The position numbers were made by a program, and so were the translations under genes. 46,749 nucleotides of DNA from Thiopontia sp964551545 (GTDB lineage: Bacteria; Pseudomonadota; Gammaproteobacteria; GCF-002020875): assembly GCA_964551545.1 (NCBI GenBank), contig CAZKCT010000010.1, positions 1 through 46,749 on the forward strand. Direction: 5' to 3'. Each line of letters starts with the position of its first letter. The first letter of the stretch is position 1. Positions 23,729 through 32,042 of the stretch are shown piece after piece. The notes under the pieces were generated by a model, which ran no database searches, was not told the DNA's origin, and saw only the letters and a list, made by a program, of their open reading frames with translations.

Positions 23729-24418
23729 TCAGTTCCTGTTCTTGGTTCTTAACTCTTGGGGCCGCACTCTACCATCCATCCGCAAGAAATGCCTGACTAC
23801 ATCGAGCATGGGTGTAACGCTTCTATAATCTACCGTTATATTCTGCCGCCGCTCTCCATCCTGAATCACCAGTGATGGAAATTGACCTGCTCCAAGCGCC
23901 CTTGAGTGTGCAATCTCCTGCAATAGCTGCTGAGCAGTCTCTGTCGAGGAAAGAATCTCAACAAACCGCCCCCGATCAATTCCCAGTTGCTCTGCCAGAT
24001 CGGTCAACACCTCATACTCTGAGGGGTTCAGCGCCTGTTGGTAGTAACCTTGCTGAATTGCTGCAATCATCGGTTCCTCCATCGATGGATGAATCGATTT
24101 TGCTGCGATCACCGCACGGCATGCGGGATAGGTGGAGCGCCGAGGCTGGCACGCGGTCCAGAAGTCGAAATTGAATCTTCTGGAGGGAATTTTCTTCTCA
24201 ATTGTCTGCCAGGTTTTCTGCAACATCTGCTGCATCTCTTTGGCCATCGGCTGGTCACTATCGGGGGCCAGCCCACCCAGCAGCCTTTTTACCTCAACCT
24301 CATCCGGCAACTGCTGCTGAAGCTCATCCAAAACCGGGGCAAAACCCCAGCACCAGCTGCACATCGGATCATGAATATAGAATAGTGTCGCCAGTAGATC
24401 ATCCTCTCTCCATACCAA
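23729..24418 (-). CDS. DsbA-family (CSWC) thioredoxin-fold protein
   Basis: This is a thioredoxin-fold oxidoreductase of the DsbA/FrnE-like group, about 229 residues. The active-site pair is in YIHDPMCSWCWGF. The cis-Pro loop is probably in GAGQFPSLVIQDGE, with a helical insert between them (WTACQPRRSTYPACRAVIAAK). There is no signal peptide, so it is probably cytoplasmic. No in-frame ATG precedes the domain. The candidates are TTG 24418, which overlaps the upstream gene by 20 bases, or CTG 24394, which sits eight bases after GAGAGAGG. It may handle thiols or cofactors for the operon; the substrate is unknown. Confidence 0.8.
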   Translation of the reverse strand: MVWREDDLLATLFYIHDPMCSWCWGFAPVLDELQQQLPDEVEVKRLLGGLAPDSDQPMAKEMQQMLQKTWQTIEKKIPSRRFNFDFWTACQPRRSTYPACRAVIAAKSIHPSMEEPMIAAIQQGYYQQALNPSEYEVLTDLAEQLGIDRGRFVEILSSTETAQQLLQEIAHSRALGAGQFPSLVIQDGERRQNITVDYRSVTPMLDVVRHFLRMDGRVRPQELRTKNRN

Positions 24419-25700
24419 ACTGTTTCAGTGTACCTTGGTAGTTGCGATAACAGTTGAGAATCAACCACAATAGCCAGGAAAAATAGCTCACCATCAACAG
24501 TGCAGCCACCGATAACAGCGCCGGAAACAGTAGCGATCCTACCCATATCAACACCATCAAACCATAGAGTAGCAGCAGAACCTTTGCCCAATGGGTTGGA
24601 AGGATCTGAAACAGGTTGGGAATTTTGGTCAGGTTATGGAGCTGATCCGGATCCCCAATCACCCGCTGCTGCAGATGGAGAAAGACCAGAAATGGGGCAA
24701 TCTTGATCAATGCTCCCGAGAGCATTGGCAGAAGGAAGCCAAAAATCCAGAGAACCCCCAGAAGTGGTGGGGTAGCCTCCCACAACACCTTGGAGGTCAG
24801 CAGTAACAGACTCCCAATGAGTAGCACCGACAAGCCCATCATCCAGAAGCTTACCGTCACATCAAACACCTTACGTTTACGCTGCAGCAGAGCACGCAAT
24901 GCGAACCCCGCATGCATCATAAGGATGAGCGCAACCAGTGACAGCAATGAATCACTCCATGCTGTCCACGCCAGCAACTCTCCGATGCCCCACAATAGCA
25001 GCGAAACTGCAGCAGCCGGAACACTCCATCGACGAAACCAGAGTGGGAACTCCGGCGTCACATGGAACATTGGGATCATCTGAAAACTCATCCCCATCAG
25101 CAGTAACGTGAACCATCCGCCCATTCCCCAAATAGCATGAATATCGGTCCACTCTCTTCTCACGCCGCCACCCACACCGCCCCATCCCGTCAGTAACAGC
25201 AATCCCAACCCACTCAACAACAGCAGAAAGAGCGCCGGATAACGGAGCAGACGAATCACCTCTGATGGATTCGGACTGCTCCAGAGGATTTTTGTGAACA
25301 GTAGTAGATAAGGGAGAAAGCCGATAAAAAGGATCACTGAGGATGCGACCAACAACAACACATCGACGTACAGGAATCCCAGGAAATAGAGCAGCGCTCC
25401 AGCCGTCAGAGCAAGATGAATCCACCAAGAGACAAGGCCAACTGAAGGGAACTGTACCCCACCTACCACAGGAAGGATCTGGAATAGCACACCCGTCACA
25501 ACCATCATCAATACACCGATATTGATGAGGTGAAGTGCGCCAATCAACTGTGGATGCCAACGGCTCTCCAACCACTCGGGACCACTCAGAAATAGCATCA
25601 ACGCAAACAAGACCCCAAACAGCGGGGCCGTAAGAAAGAAGCGAAATGGAATCTCGATTGGGGGGGCATTCTCAACCGTCAGGTTGGCGCTATTGATCAT
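24399..25700 (-). CDS. 12-TM membrane protein, NnrS / haem-copper oxidase subunit I-like
   Basis: This very hydrophobic protein has 433 residues and about 12 membrane helices. His residues fall where haem or metal ligands occur in the NnrS and oxidase-I superfamily: WHPQLIGALHLINIG in helix 2, WIHLAL in helix 3, DIHAIWGMGGW in helix 6 and PMFHVTPEFP just after it. It is not a canonical oxidase: the HPEVY and HH motifs of copper-B sites are absent. NnrS proteins protect against nitric oxide; hemerythrin and DUF2249 neighbours fit that theme. ATG 25700 follows GGGAGGGGTG; a GTG before it is in frame. Family assignment is tentative. Confidence 0.6.
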   Translation of the reverse strand: MINSANLTVENAPPIEIPFRFFLTAPLFGVLFALMLFLSGPEWLESRWHPQLIGALHLINIGVLMMVVTGVLFQILPVVGGVQFPSVGLVSWWIHLALTAGALLYFLGFLYVDVLLLVASSVILFIGFLPYLLLFTKILWSSPNPSEVIRLLRYPALFLLLLSGLGLLLLTGWGGVGGGVRREWTDIHAIWGMGGWFTLLLMGMSFQMIPMFHVTPEFPLWFRRWSVPAAAVSLLLWGIGELLAWTAWSDSLLSLVALILMMHAGFALRALLQRKRKVFDVTVSFWMMGLSVLLIGSLLLLTSKVLWEATPPLLGVLWIFGFLLPMLSGALIKIAPFLVFLHLQQRVIGDPDQLHNLTKIPNLFQILPTHWAKVLLLLYGLMVLIWVGSLLFPALLSVAALLMVSYFSWLLWLILNCYRNYQGTLKQFGMERG

Positions 25701-25709
25701 CACCCCTCC

Positions 25710-25982
25710 CTACCCACAACGCACGTTGACGCGCTCTTGGGCCTCTTGGTCTCCTTTTCGATAGATCATGATTTCATAGGGAGCCTCACCCTCTAGGTAA
25801 AGCTGGCAGTCAAACCCCATATCATCCAATACACTGTAGAGTGGGCGTGGCTCCATGCGGTGCATCATTCGCACATACTCACCCGCCTTCAGATCGGCAA
25901 CAGCCTCTAGCACCTGTTGCATCGGTTCAGGAGCAGGAAGACCCTGAACATCGCAGATCACCTCTCCATTTGCCTCAGACAT
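25710..25982 (-). CDS. DUF2249 (TusA/SirA-like) domain protein
   Basis: This 90-residue protein has the small alpha/beta fold of the TusA-like DUF2249 family: CDVQGLPAPEPMQQVLEAVADL, then GEYVRMMHRMEPRPLYSVLDDMG, then a final pair of strands ending in YEIMIYRK. The CPxP motif of TusA is replaced by LPAPEP, so it is not a sulfur carrier of that type. DUF2249 proteins commonly accompany hemerythrin, NnrS and nitric oxide reductase genes in denitrifiers. It lies between the hemerythrin gene (2 bases) and the 12-TM gene (9 bases). Confidence 0.8.
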   Translation of the reverse strand: MSEANGEVICDVQGLPAPEPMQQVLEAVADLKAGEYVRMMHRMEPRPLYSVLDDMGFDCQLYLEGEAPYEIMIYRKGDQEAQERVNVRCG

Positions 25983-25984
25983 CT

Positions 25985-26425
25985 TTACGCATCGGCAGTG
26001 AGATTCAGTCTCCCTACCACTTCCTCCGGTTGCTGTAGTGCCTGATCGATCATCGGATAAAGAATCTGCTCCTCTTTCATGTTGTGCTGTTGAATCATCA
26101 GCATCAGGGTTTCCGCCACGCCGAGGAGTTGATCCGACTGCCGATTTTCAATCGCCTCCTGAAGTCCACTCAGTAGAGAGCGCATCTGTTTATGCTCCAT
26201 TCGCATCACCATGGTGGGCCCTTGCGCATTTCCTGTTGCCGCTTCAAAGGTGGGAAACAGAACATCCTCTTCGCTCTGAAAGTGGTTGAGCATGCTGTTA
26301 CGAAAACGGCTTCCGGCGTTGGCAATCTGCTCCCAGTCACCTGTCGAGACCAGATTCTCCATCTCGGAGAAGTAATCATCACAGGCCCGGTGATGGTGTG
26401 TCATAATTTCTGAGATCTGTTCCAC
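25985..26425 (-). CDS. Hemerythrin-like (HHE) protein
   Basis: This 146-residue four-helix protein has the hemerythrin di-iron ligand pattern: HHHRACDDYF near the N-terminus, MLNHFQSEEDVLFP (HxxxE), MRMEHKQM, and MIQQHNMKEEQILYP (HxxxxE). Related single-domain proteins and YtfE/RIC bind O2 or NO or repair iron-sulfur clusters. It lacks the N-terminal ScdA-type Cys domain of YtfE. The start is GTG 26425; ATG 26404 is an alternative. It is the first gene of the operon, about 90 bases downstream of a perfect FNR-type box. Confidence 0.87.
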   Translation of the reverse strand: MEQISEIMTHHHRACDDYFSEMENLVSTGDWEQIANAGSRFRNSMLNHFQSEEDVLFPTFEAATGNAQGPTMVMRMEHKQMRSLLSGLQEAIENRQSDQLLGVAETLMLMIQQHNMKEEQILYPMIDQALQQPEEVVGRLNLTADA

Positions 26426-26514
26426 GGTCCAATATGCTCCAACATCAAAAGTTATTTCTGGTGGCTATTTCACCACTTCTCATTGAGTTAGCGCCACCTC
26501 TCCTCTCGAGAGAT

Positions 26515-26528
26515 TTGATATTCATCAA
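26515..26528. promoter_or_regulatory. FNR/ANR/DNR box
   Basis: TTGATATTCATCAA is a perfect match to TTGAT-N4-ATCAA, the binding site of FNR-type (ANR, DNR) regulators for low oxygen or NO. On the minus strand a GCTAAC follows 22 bases later, a weak -10 at class II activation distance. This places the start about 55 bases before the hemerythrin gene. It is too near the plus-strand tatD start (centre 43 bases before its ATG) to act as a usual activator there. Confidence 0.75.
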
Positions 26529-26564
26529 AGTCAACAACCGTCCACATCCATCCAACACCTGCCC

Positions 26565-27332
26565 ATGCTGATCGACTCACACTGTCATCTCGACTTCCCC
26601 CAGTTTGAGCCGGATTACCATGAAACCCTGCAGCAATGCCCTAAACAGGGGGTCGAAAAGATCGTCATCCCCGGAGTGATTGCAGAGAATTGGGGACGTA
26701 TTCTCAACTGCACCAACGCCTCACCGCTTCTCTATCCAGCCATTGGGCTTCATCCCCTCTACCTGGATCACCACACCCCAAAAGATTTTCAGACGATGGA
26801 GCAGCTGCTCATCGACCATCCGGAAATTATTGCTGTGGGCGAAATCGGCCTCGACTACTACCCTGCAGAAATAGATCGCGAAAAACAGCTGGCGCTATTC
26901 GTCGAGCAACAAAAAATTGCCTGGAAACATCAGCGTCCCCTTCTCCTCCATGTACGCAAGGCACACACAGCCACGCTACAGCTGCTGCAAAAGAACAAAA
27001 GCCATGGTGGAATTGTTCACGCTTTCAGTGGAAGCCTGGAACAGGCGAGAGAGTACATTGAGCTAGGCTTTCTGATCGGCATTGGAGGTGTCGCGGCACG
27101 CCCCAATGCCAAAAAACTGCACCGTGTCATCCGTGAGATTCCAGCCACATCCATTGCTTTGGAAACCGATGCACCGGATCTTCCCCCGATTTGGGCCCAA
27201 GGGGAACGTAACTCACCGCTTCAGCTTCCTGCGATTACACAAACGATCGCAACACTTCGCCAACAGTCACTTGAATCTCTCGCAGAACAGAGCAGCAAGA
27301 ACGTTATAAAAGTATTGAAACGGCTGGATTGA
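26565..27332 (+). CDS. TatD-family metal-dependent hydrolase (YcfH-like)
   Basis: This is a TIM-barrel metallohydrolase of the TatD DNase family. The metal-binding HxH is in DSHCHLDF (H6, H8). Further ligands are in GEIGLDYY, LLLHVRKA and GIVHAFSG, and in ALETDAPDLPP. It is 255 residues, full length. Several paralogues (TatD, YcfH, YjjV) exist in gammaproteobacteria and cannot be separated here. The downstream hydrolase frame overlaps its stop. Confidence 0.9.
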   Translation: MLIDSHCHLDFPQFEPDYHETLQQCPKQGVEKIVIPGVIAENWGRILNCTNASPLLYPAIGLHPLYLDHHTPKDFQTMEQLLIDHPEIIAVGEIGLDYYPAEIDREKQLALFVEQQKIAWKHQRPLLLHVRKAHTATLQLLQKNKSHGGIVHAFSGSLEQAREYIELGFLIGIGGVAARPNAKKLHRVIREIPATSIALETDAPDLPPIWAQGERNSPLQLPAITQTIATLRQQSLESLAEQSSKNVIKVLKRLD

Positions 27333-27352
27333 ACAATTCTGCAGGCGCTACA

Positions 27353-28213
27353 ATGAGATGTATGAGAAAGACTCTCCAGTGGTGGCTGCTGCTCCTCACC
27401 CTCTCCCTAACTTTTCCCGCTCAGGCAGAGATTGCTGTGCTGCTGCATGGAGTACTGGGAAGTAGCAACTCTTGGGAAAAGCGTGGTGCGATCGATGCCC
27501 TGCAGCAGATGGGATGGGAACGCGCAGGGCGTGTCGAACCTGGCGGCCCAAGCGGCGTTCTGATCTCGCGCCCTACACAACCCCCTCGCGGAAACCGACA
27601 ACTCTATCTTGTCGACATCCCATCCCTGATTCCACTCGAACAGCAAGGCAAGCTACTGGAAGAGACACTGACCATCCTCTCTAAACACCACCCCGAAGAA
27701 CCGATCTATCTAGTGGGCCACTCTGCAGGCGGCGTGGTTGCCCGCATTACAGCCGTACGCAACCAGCTCCCCAACCTGAAGGCTCTGGTCACTATCGCAA
27801 CCCCTCACCAGGGGAGTCCTTATGCCAATCTGGCCTATGATATCGCCACACTTCCCTATCCATTCCGGCTGTTGCCGAAGATGGTGGCCAACAAGAAATA
27901 CAAAGCGTTGAGACGTGCACGCCCAATGATCAAAGGGCTCACTGTCGCCAAACCTGGCACCTTTCTCCACTGGCTCAACCAGCAACCGCACCCTGAGATC
28001 CACTACATCTCGATTATCCGCCAACAGCCTGCATCTAAAGCGGATGAGGCGCTGGTTCCAACCTGGAGCCAAGACATGAATCGCATTGCCGCACTCGCTG
28101 GTCGCTCAATGACCATTCCTACCTATGCTCCACATTTCATCAACAGTGCAGACGGCTATTTGCTCGGCCAACTATTCAACCAGCTGGTCACCGAAGAACC
28201 ACAGCCTCAATGA
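27353..28213 (+). CDS. Exported alpha/beta hydrolase, lipase-like
   Basis: The predicted start gives MRCMRKTL, then a hydrophobic stretch LLLLTLSLTF and an AQA cleavage site, so it is exported. The mature part has the oxyanion region AVLLHGVLGSSNSW and the nucleophile elbow GHSAGG (S124 of the 286-residue form). TPHQGSPYANLAYD follows, as in class 2 lipases and PGAP1-like esterases. The catalytic His is probably in YAPHFINSADGYL. Starts at TTG 27329, ATG 27353 and ATG 27362 are possible; none has a strong ribosome site. The substrate is unknown. Transcription probably continues from tatD. Confidence 0.75.
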   Translation: MRCMRKTLQWWLLLLTLSLTFPAQAEIAVLLHGVLGSSNSWEKRGAIDALQQMGWERAGRVEPGGPSGVLISRPTQPPRGNRQLYLVDIPSLIPLEQQGKLLEETLTILSKHHPEEPIYLVGHSAGGVVARITAVRNQLPNLKALVTIATPHQGSPYANLAYDIATLPYPFRLLPKMVANKKYKALRRARPMIKGLTVAKPGTFLHWLNQQPHPEIHYISIIRQQPASKADEALVPTWSQDMNRIAALAGRSMTIPTYAPHFINSADGYLLGQLFNQLVTEEPQPQ

Positions 28214-28489
28214 CATGCGACCTATATTAGAGTCGACTACTACTATTCTGGTCCGTTACCCAGCCATTGAGCAAAAGATCACCAGTCACACAACTGGGAT
28301 TGGGCACCTATCACGGCTCAAGGCGCACCCCTGAAAGGGATTCATTGGTTGTTACAAAAAATATCAGAAAAAACGCTTCCCTTTTAGAAACAGCTCATAC
28401 AAAATGCAGATTCCAAATATTCATGGTGTAGTGCTCAACAACCAGTGAGCAGGCACTTGAGTTTAATCGAAAGAAGGAGAAACGCTGTA

Positions 28490-28816
28490 ATGGCACCTAA
28501 AACAACTGCTGTAAAAGAGGCATTCACCAAAGCCCAGACTATCGCCACTATCGCTGAGGATACTGGCCTCTCTAAGAAGGCTGTTGCTGATGTACTCGGC
28601 AGCCTGGGCATCATCGTAGAGCGTCACGTTAAGCCTCGCTCTGCTGGCCGTTTCACTCTGCCAGGGATCATGACTATCAAGCGCTACAAGAAGAAGGCAA
28701 CCAAGGCACGCGAAGGCCGCAACCCACAGACTGGTGAGAGCATCACCATTGCTGCCAAGCCTGCACACAATGCACTGAAGATCACTGCTGCCAAGGCTCT
28801 GAAAGACGCCGTATAA
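28490..28816 (+). CDS. HU-family DNA-binding protein, divergent
   Basis: This 108-residue, Lys- and Ala-rich protein belongs to the HU/IHF histone-like family. The helical N-terminus contains IAEDTGLSKKAVADVLGSL. A core strand FTLPGIMTIKRY follows, then the DNA-binding arm with REGRNPQTGE and ITIAAKPAHNALK, and KALKDAV at the end. It is longer than classic HU (about 90), with an altered core. The ATG follows GAAGGAGAAACGCTGTA. The 276-base gap before it (28214-28489) shows no gene or clear promoter, only a small CCAGT/ACTGG stem-loop near 28281-28296. Confidence 0.88.
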   Translation: MAPKTTAVKEAFTKAQTIATIAEDTGLSKKAVADVLGSLGIIVERHVKPRSAGRFTLPGIMTIKRYKKKATKAREGRNPQTGESITIAAKPAHNALKITAAKALKDAV

Positions 28817-28837
28817 AGCGCACTCTGATCTAAATGT

Positions 28838-28866
28838 AAAAAAACCCGCAGCAGCGGGTTTTTTTA
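28838..28866. terminator. Bidirectional Rho-independent terminator (HU gene / gltA)
   Basis: The stem AACCCGC/GCGGGTT with loop AGCA is flanked by an A-run on the left and a T-run on the right, so it can end both the HU transcript and the convergent gltA transcript. Confidence 0.88.
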
Positions 28867-28902
28867 TGCCTGCCTGTTTCTCACAGGTAGATCCTTATCG
28901 TT

Positions 28903-30195
28903 CTAGCGTTGATCCACTGGTTGATAGGGTCGTGGCGTTGCCCCGGTATAGAGCTGGCGTGGACGCCCAATGCGTTGTGATGGGTCATCCAGCATCTCAC
29001 TCCATTGTGCAATCCACCCTGCAGTCCGGGCCATGGCAAAGATCACAGTGAACATATTCAGTGGAATCCCCAGCGCCTTGAGAATCAGACCAGAGTAGAA
29101 ATCAACATTGGGGTAGAGTCTGCGTTCGACAAAGTATTCATCTTCTAGCGCGATCCGCTCTAGCTCTAACGCCGCCTCAAATAACGGCGTCTCCTTCTGA
29201 TCAATGGTCTCGAGCAGATCATGACACGCATGCCGAATAATCCGGGCGCGAGGATCATAATGTTTATAGACTCGGTGCCCAAATCCCATCAAGCGGAATG
29301 GATCATCTTTTGCTTTTGCTCGCTTCACATAGGTCGGGATCTCCTCTTTGGATCCGATCTCTTCCAGCATACAGATCACCGCCTCATTAGCCCCTCCATG
29401 CGCAGGCCCCCAAAGCGAGGCAATACCCGCCGCAATCGAGGCGAAAGGATTTGCACCGGAGCTTCCTGCCAGGCGCACGGTTGACGTACTGGCATTCTGC
29501 TCATGGTCCGCATGAAGGATAAAGATCAGGTCCATCGCCTTGGCCGCCACCGGGTTCACCTCGTAGCTGCAGCTAGGCATACCAAACATCATGTAGAGAA
29601 AGTTCTCTGAGTAACCCAAATCATTATTGGGATACATAAATGGCTGCCCGAGTGAATATTTGTAGCTGTAGGCAGCAATGGTTGGCATCTTTGCAATCAG
29701 ACGATGGGCAGAGATGCGGCGATGCTCCGGATTCCGAACATCAATCGAGTCGTGATAAAACGCGGAGAGCGCACCAACTACCCCCAAGGTGACCGCCATC
29801 GGATGGGCATCATAGCGCATCCCTTCATAGAAGCGACGGATCGCCTCATTGACCATGGTGTGCTCTGTAATCAAGCCCTCAAAATCACTCAGCTCTTCCG
29901 CAGAAGGAAGCTCTCCATTGAGCAACAGATAACAGCACTCCAGATAGCTACTCTGCTCCGCCAACTCCTCAATTGCATAGCCCCGGTAGTAGAGTTCCCC
30001 TTTGTCCCCATCGATATAGGTAATCCCACTACGGCAGCTGGCGGTCGAGAGGTACCCAGGGTCATAGGTAAACATTCCCGTTTGCTGATAGAGCTTTTGC
30101 ACATCCATCACGTTGGGGCCATAACTCCCCTCCAGCACCGGCAACTCAACCGCATCATCACCTTGCGAATTGAGCCATATCTTTTTCTCTGACAT
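28903..30195 (-). CDS. gltA: Citrate synthase (type II)
   Basis: GltA condenses acetyl-CoA and oxaloacetate, the entry step of the TCA cycle. The family stretches are intact: GDKGELYYRGYAIEELAEQS, HADHEQNASTSTVRLAGSS (active-site His region), GPAHGGANEAV, FGHRVYKHYDPRARII and YPNVDFYSGLI (catalytic Asp). The 430 residues and the N-terminal beta domain fit the hexameric, NADH-sensitive type of gram-negative bacteria; allosteric behaviour is inferred. ATG 30195 follows a strong CAGGAGGATCGG; the open frame reaches 30213. It is alone, not linked to the sdh/suc cluster. Confidence 0.96.
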   Translation of the reverse strand: MSEKKIWLNSQGDDAVELPVLEGSYGPNVMDVQKLYQQTGMFTYDPGYLSTASCRSGITYIDGDKGELYYRGYAIEELAEQSSYLECCYLLLNGELPSAEELSDFEGLITEHTMVNEAIRRFYEGMRYDAHPMAVTLGVVGALSAFYHDSIDVRNPEHRRISAHRLIAKMPTIAAYSYKYSLGQPFMYPNNDLGYSENFLYMMFGMPSCSYEVNPVAAKAMDLIFILHADHEQNASTSTVRLAGSSGANPFASIAAGIASLWGPAHGGANEAVICMLEEIGSKEEIPTYVKRAKAKDDPFRLMGFGHRVYKHYDPRARIIRHACHDLLETIDQKETPLFEAALELERIALEDEYFVERRLYPNVDFYSGLILKALGIPLNMFTVIFAMARTAGWIAQWSEMLDDPSQRIGRPRQLYTGATPRPYQPVDQR

Positions 30196-30298
30196 CCGAT
30201 CCTCCTGTATCATTGAATCTACCCTATAAGTAGACCATCTAGTTTACCTAATAATAAGATCAATAATACTAATAACAACTATGGAAAGGGCTGATTGA

Positions 30299-30880
30299 AT
30301 GGAACGATTTCTATTTGTCTACCACTGGCTCGGCGCACTGACCGAAGGACGCTTTTTCCGTAGCAGCTTTTCTGGCTTGCTGCGGCTTAGTGCAATCGCG
30401 CTCACGATTTACCTCATTGGGGATGCGATTGAGACCTGGCAGAAGCTGCTCTATTCCGAAGCGGGGGCTCCAGGGTTGCTGTTACCCATCGTGGTACAAG
30501 TCACCCTTTTTCTGGCCGGCTACACGATGATTCATCTACTGCTGCTGCGTGCTGCCGAGATCCGCTCTCTCTATGACGCCCGTTACGCACTCTCTGAGAT
30601 CATGACTGTATTGGCGCGCCTGAGTGGAGAGCTGCTATTCGTAGCAACGCTGACCATTACTCTGATCACAGCCCTGCAGAGTATTGGCCTGCAGAGCGGC
30701 ATTCTCCTTCCAGAGCTTCAACAACTGATCGCTCCGCTACTGGCAAAAAGCAGCCTGGCCTGGCTAGTGGTCACAGGAATCCTACTCAGTTTTGCACTGC
30801 TGGTTGCTGGCTATCTGGCCAGTGAGCTACTGGAGATGGTGATGCGGCTCTCTAGAAATTCAGAGCGCCGCCTGCAATAG
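30299..30880 (+). CDS. Four-helix membrane protein of unknown function
   Basis: I do not recognise this 193-residue protein. It has four predicted membrane segments, roughly LLRLSAIALTIYLIGDAI, LPIVVQVTLFLAGYTMIHLLLL, LLFVATLTITLITALQSIG and WLVVTGILLSFALLVAGYL. An amphipathic loop with RAAEIRSLYDARYALSEIM lies between the second and third. An AAAGGG lies ahead of the ATG. It diverges from gltA and ends five bases before the convergent dnaQ stop. Confidence 0.75.
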   Translation: MERFLFVYHWLGALTEGRFFRSSFSGLLRLSAIALTIYLIGDAIETWQKLLYSEAGAPGLLLPIVVQVTLFLAGYTMIHLLLLRAAEIRSLYDARYALSEIMTVLARLSGELLFVATLTITLITALQSIGLQSGILLPELQQLIAPLLAKSSLAWLVVTGILLSFALLVAGYLASELLEMVMRLSRNSERRLQ

Positions 30881-30885
30881 TAGCG

Positions 30886-31563
30886 CTACCAGGGCTCTTG
30901 CCCGATCTTCTCCAGGTAGGTATTGTGTGCGCTCAACTCGTCCGCGCTAGGAGCCATCACGTTTAGTCGCGGGCGATCTGCGGGAAAGCGCTGAATCGGC
31001 TCAACCCCGCCAGACTCCCCCAGCCCATCCAGATCCAATCCGGTCTGCCCGCCAGTCATGGTCAGATAGACCTCTGCCAAGATCTCGGAATCAAGCAGCG
31101 CCCCATGCAAGGTGCGCTGGGAATTATCAATCTCCAGCCGCCGGCAGAGCGCATCCAGATTATTCTTCTGTCCGGGATATTGCTTACGTGCCATCTGCAA
31201 GCTGTCAGTGATCTTACAGATCTCCTCCAGTGACGCATGACCCTGCCCCAGCAGAGCAAGCTCATGATTGATGAAGCCAACATCAAACGGCGCGTTATGG
31301 ATGATCAACTCTGCTCCGCGAACAAAGTCCAGGAAGTCAGTCACGACATCACCAAACCGAGGCTTATCTGCCAGGGACTCGTTGGTAATACCATGCACCT
31401 CGATAGCGCCAGCATCAATCTCTCGATCCGGCTGAAGGTATTGATGGTAGTGATTATGGGTGACCCGGCGATTGATCACCTCAACGCACCCAATCTCAAT
31501 AATCCGGTGACCTTGGGCCGGCTCCAACCCTGTGGTCTCTGTATCCAGTACCACCTGTCTCAT
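30886..31563 (-). CDS. dnaQ: DNA polymerase III epsilon subunit (proofreading exonuclease)
   Basis: DnaQ is the 3'-5' proofreading exonuclease of the replicase. The Exo I motif is VLDTETTGLEP (D7, E9), Exo II is IIHNAPFDVGFIN, and Exo III is HGALLDSEILAEVY. The C-terminal tail, which binds the polymerase subunit, is present (225 residues in total). The start overlaps the rnhA stop by four bases (ATGA). rnhA and dnaQ are usually adjacent, often divergent, in gammaproteobacteria; here they run in the same direction. Confidence 0.95.
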   Translation of the reverse strand: MRQVVLDTETTGLEPAQGHRIIEIGCVEVINRRVTHNHYHQYLQPDREIDAGAIEVHGITNESLADKPRFGDVVTDFLDFVRGAELIIHNAPFDVGFINHELALLGQGHASLEEICKITDSLQMARKQYPGQKNNLDALCRRLEIDNSQRTLHGALLDSEILAEVYLTMTGGQTGLDLDGLGESGGVEPIQRFPADRPRLNVMAPSADELSAHNTYLEKIGQEPW

Positions 31564-32042
31564 GCGTCACTCACCTCATCCCCCAGGGGATACTCTCTTC
31601 CCGCTTCGCGAGAATTCACCTCATCCATGCCACGATTGGCCAGCTCATCGGCAATCTCATTCTCTCGATGACCACTGTGTCCTTTGACCCAGGCCCACTC
31701 AACCTGATGCTGTTGTACCAGCAGATCGAGCTGCTGCCAGAGATCCACATTCTTCACCGGTTTCTTGGCTGCAGTTTTCCATCCATTGCGCTTCCAGTTG
31801 TGAATCCACTCCGTGATCCCATTTTTGACATAGGTCGAGTCGGTTGTAATCCGCAGAGGTGTCGAGCGGTTGATCACCTCCAAAGCACGAATCACCGCCG
31901 TCAGCTCCATCCGGTTATTGGTGGTCTCTTGCTCTCCACCCCACAACTCCTTTTCTGTCTCTCCATAGCGCAACAGAGCCCCCCAGCCACCAACACCGGG
32001 ATTCCCACGACAACCACCATCCGTAAAGATCTCAACCATCAT
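31560..32042 (-). CDS. rnhA: Ribonuclease HI
   Basis: RNase HI removes RNA from RNA-DNA hybrids. The four acidic active-site residues are in FTDGGCRGNPG, NNRMELTAVIRAL, ITTDSTYVKNG and GHRENEIADELAN; the basic handle WIHNWKRNGWKTAAKKPVKN is present. It is 160 residues, normal. ATGATG at 32042/32039 offers two starts, with GAGAGG about nine bases upstream. The start overlaps the 3' end of the methyltransferase gene by 11 bases. Confidence 0.95.
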   Translation of the reverse strand: MMVEIFTDGGCRGNPGVGGWGALLRYGETEKELWGGEQETTNNRMELTAVIRALEVINRSTPLRITTDSTYVKNGITEWIHNWKRNGWKTAAKKPVKNVDLWQQLDLLVQQHQVEWAWVKGHSGHRENEIADELANRGMDEVNSREAGREYPLGDEVSDA

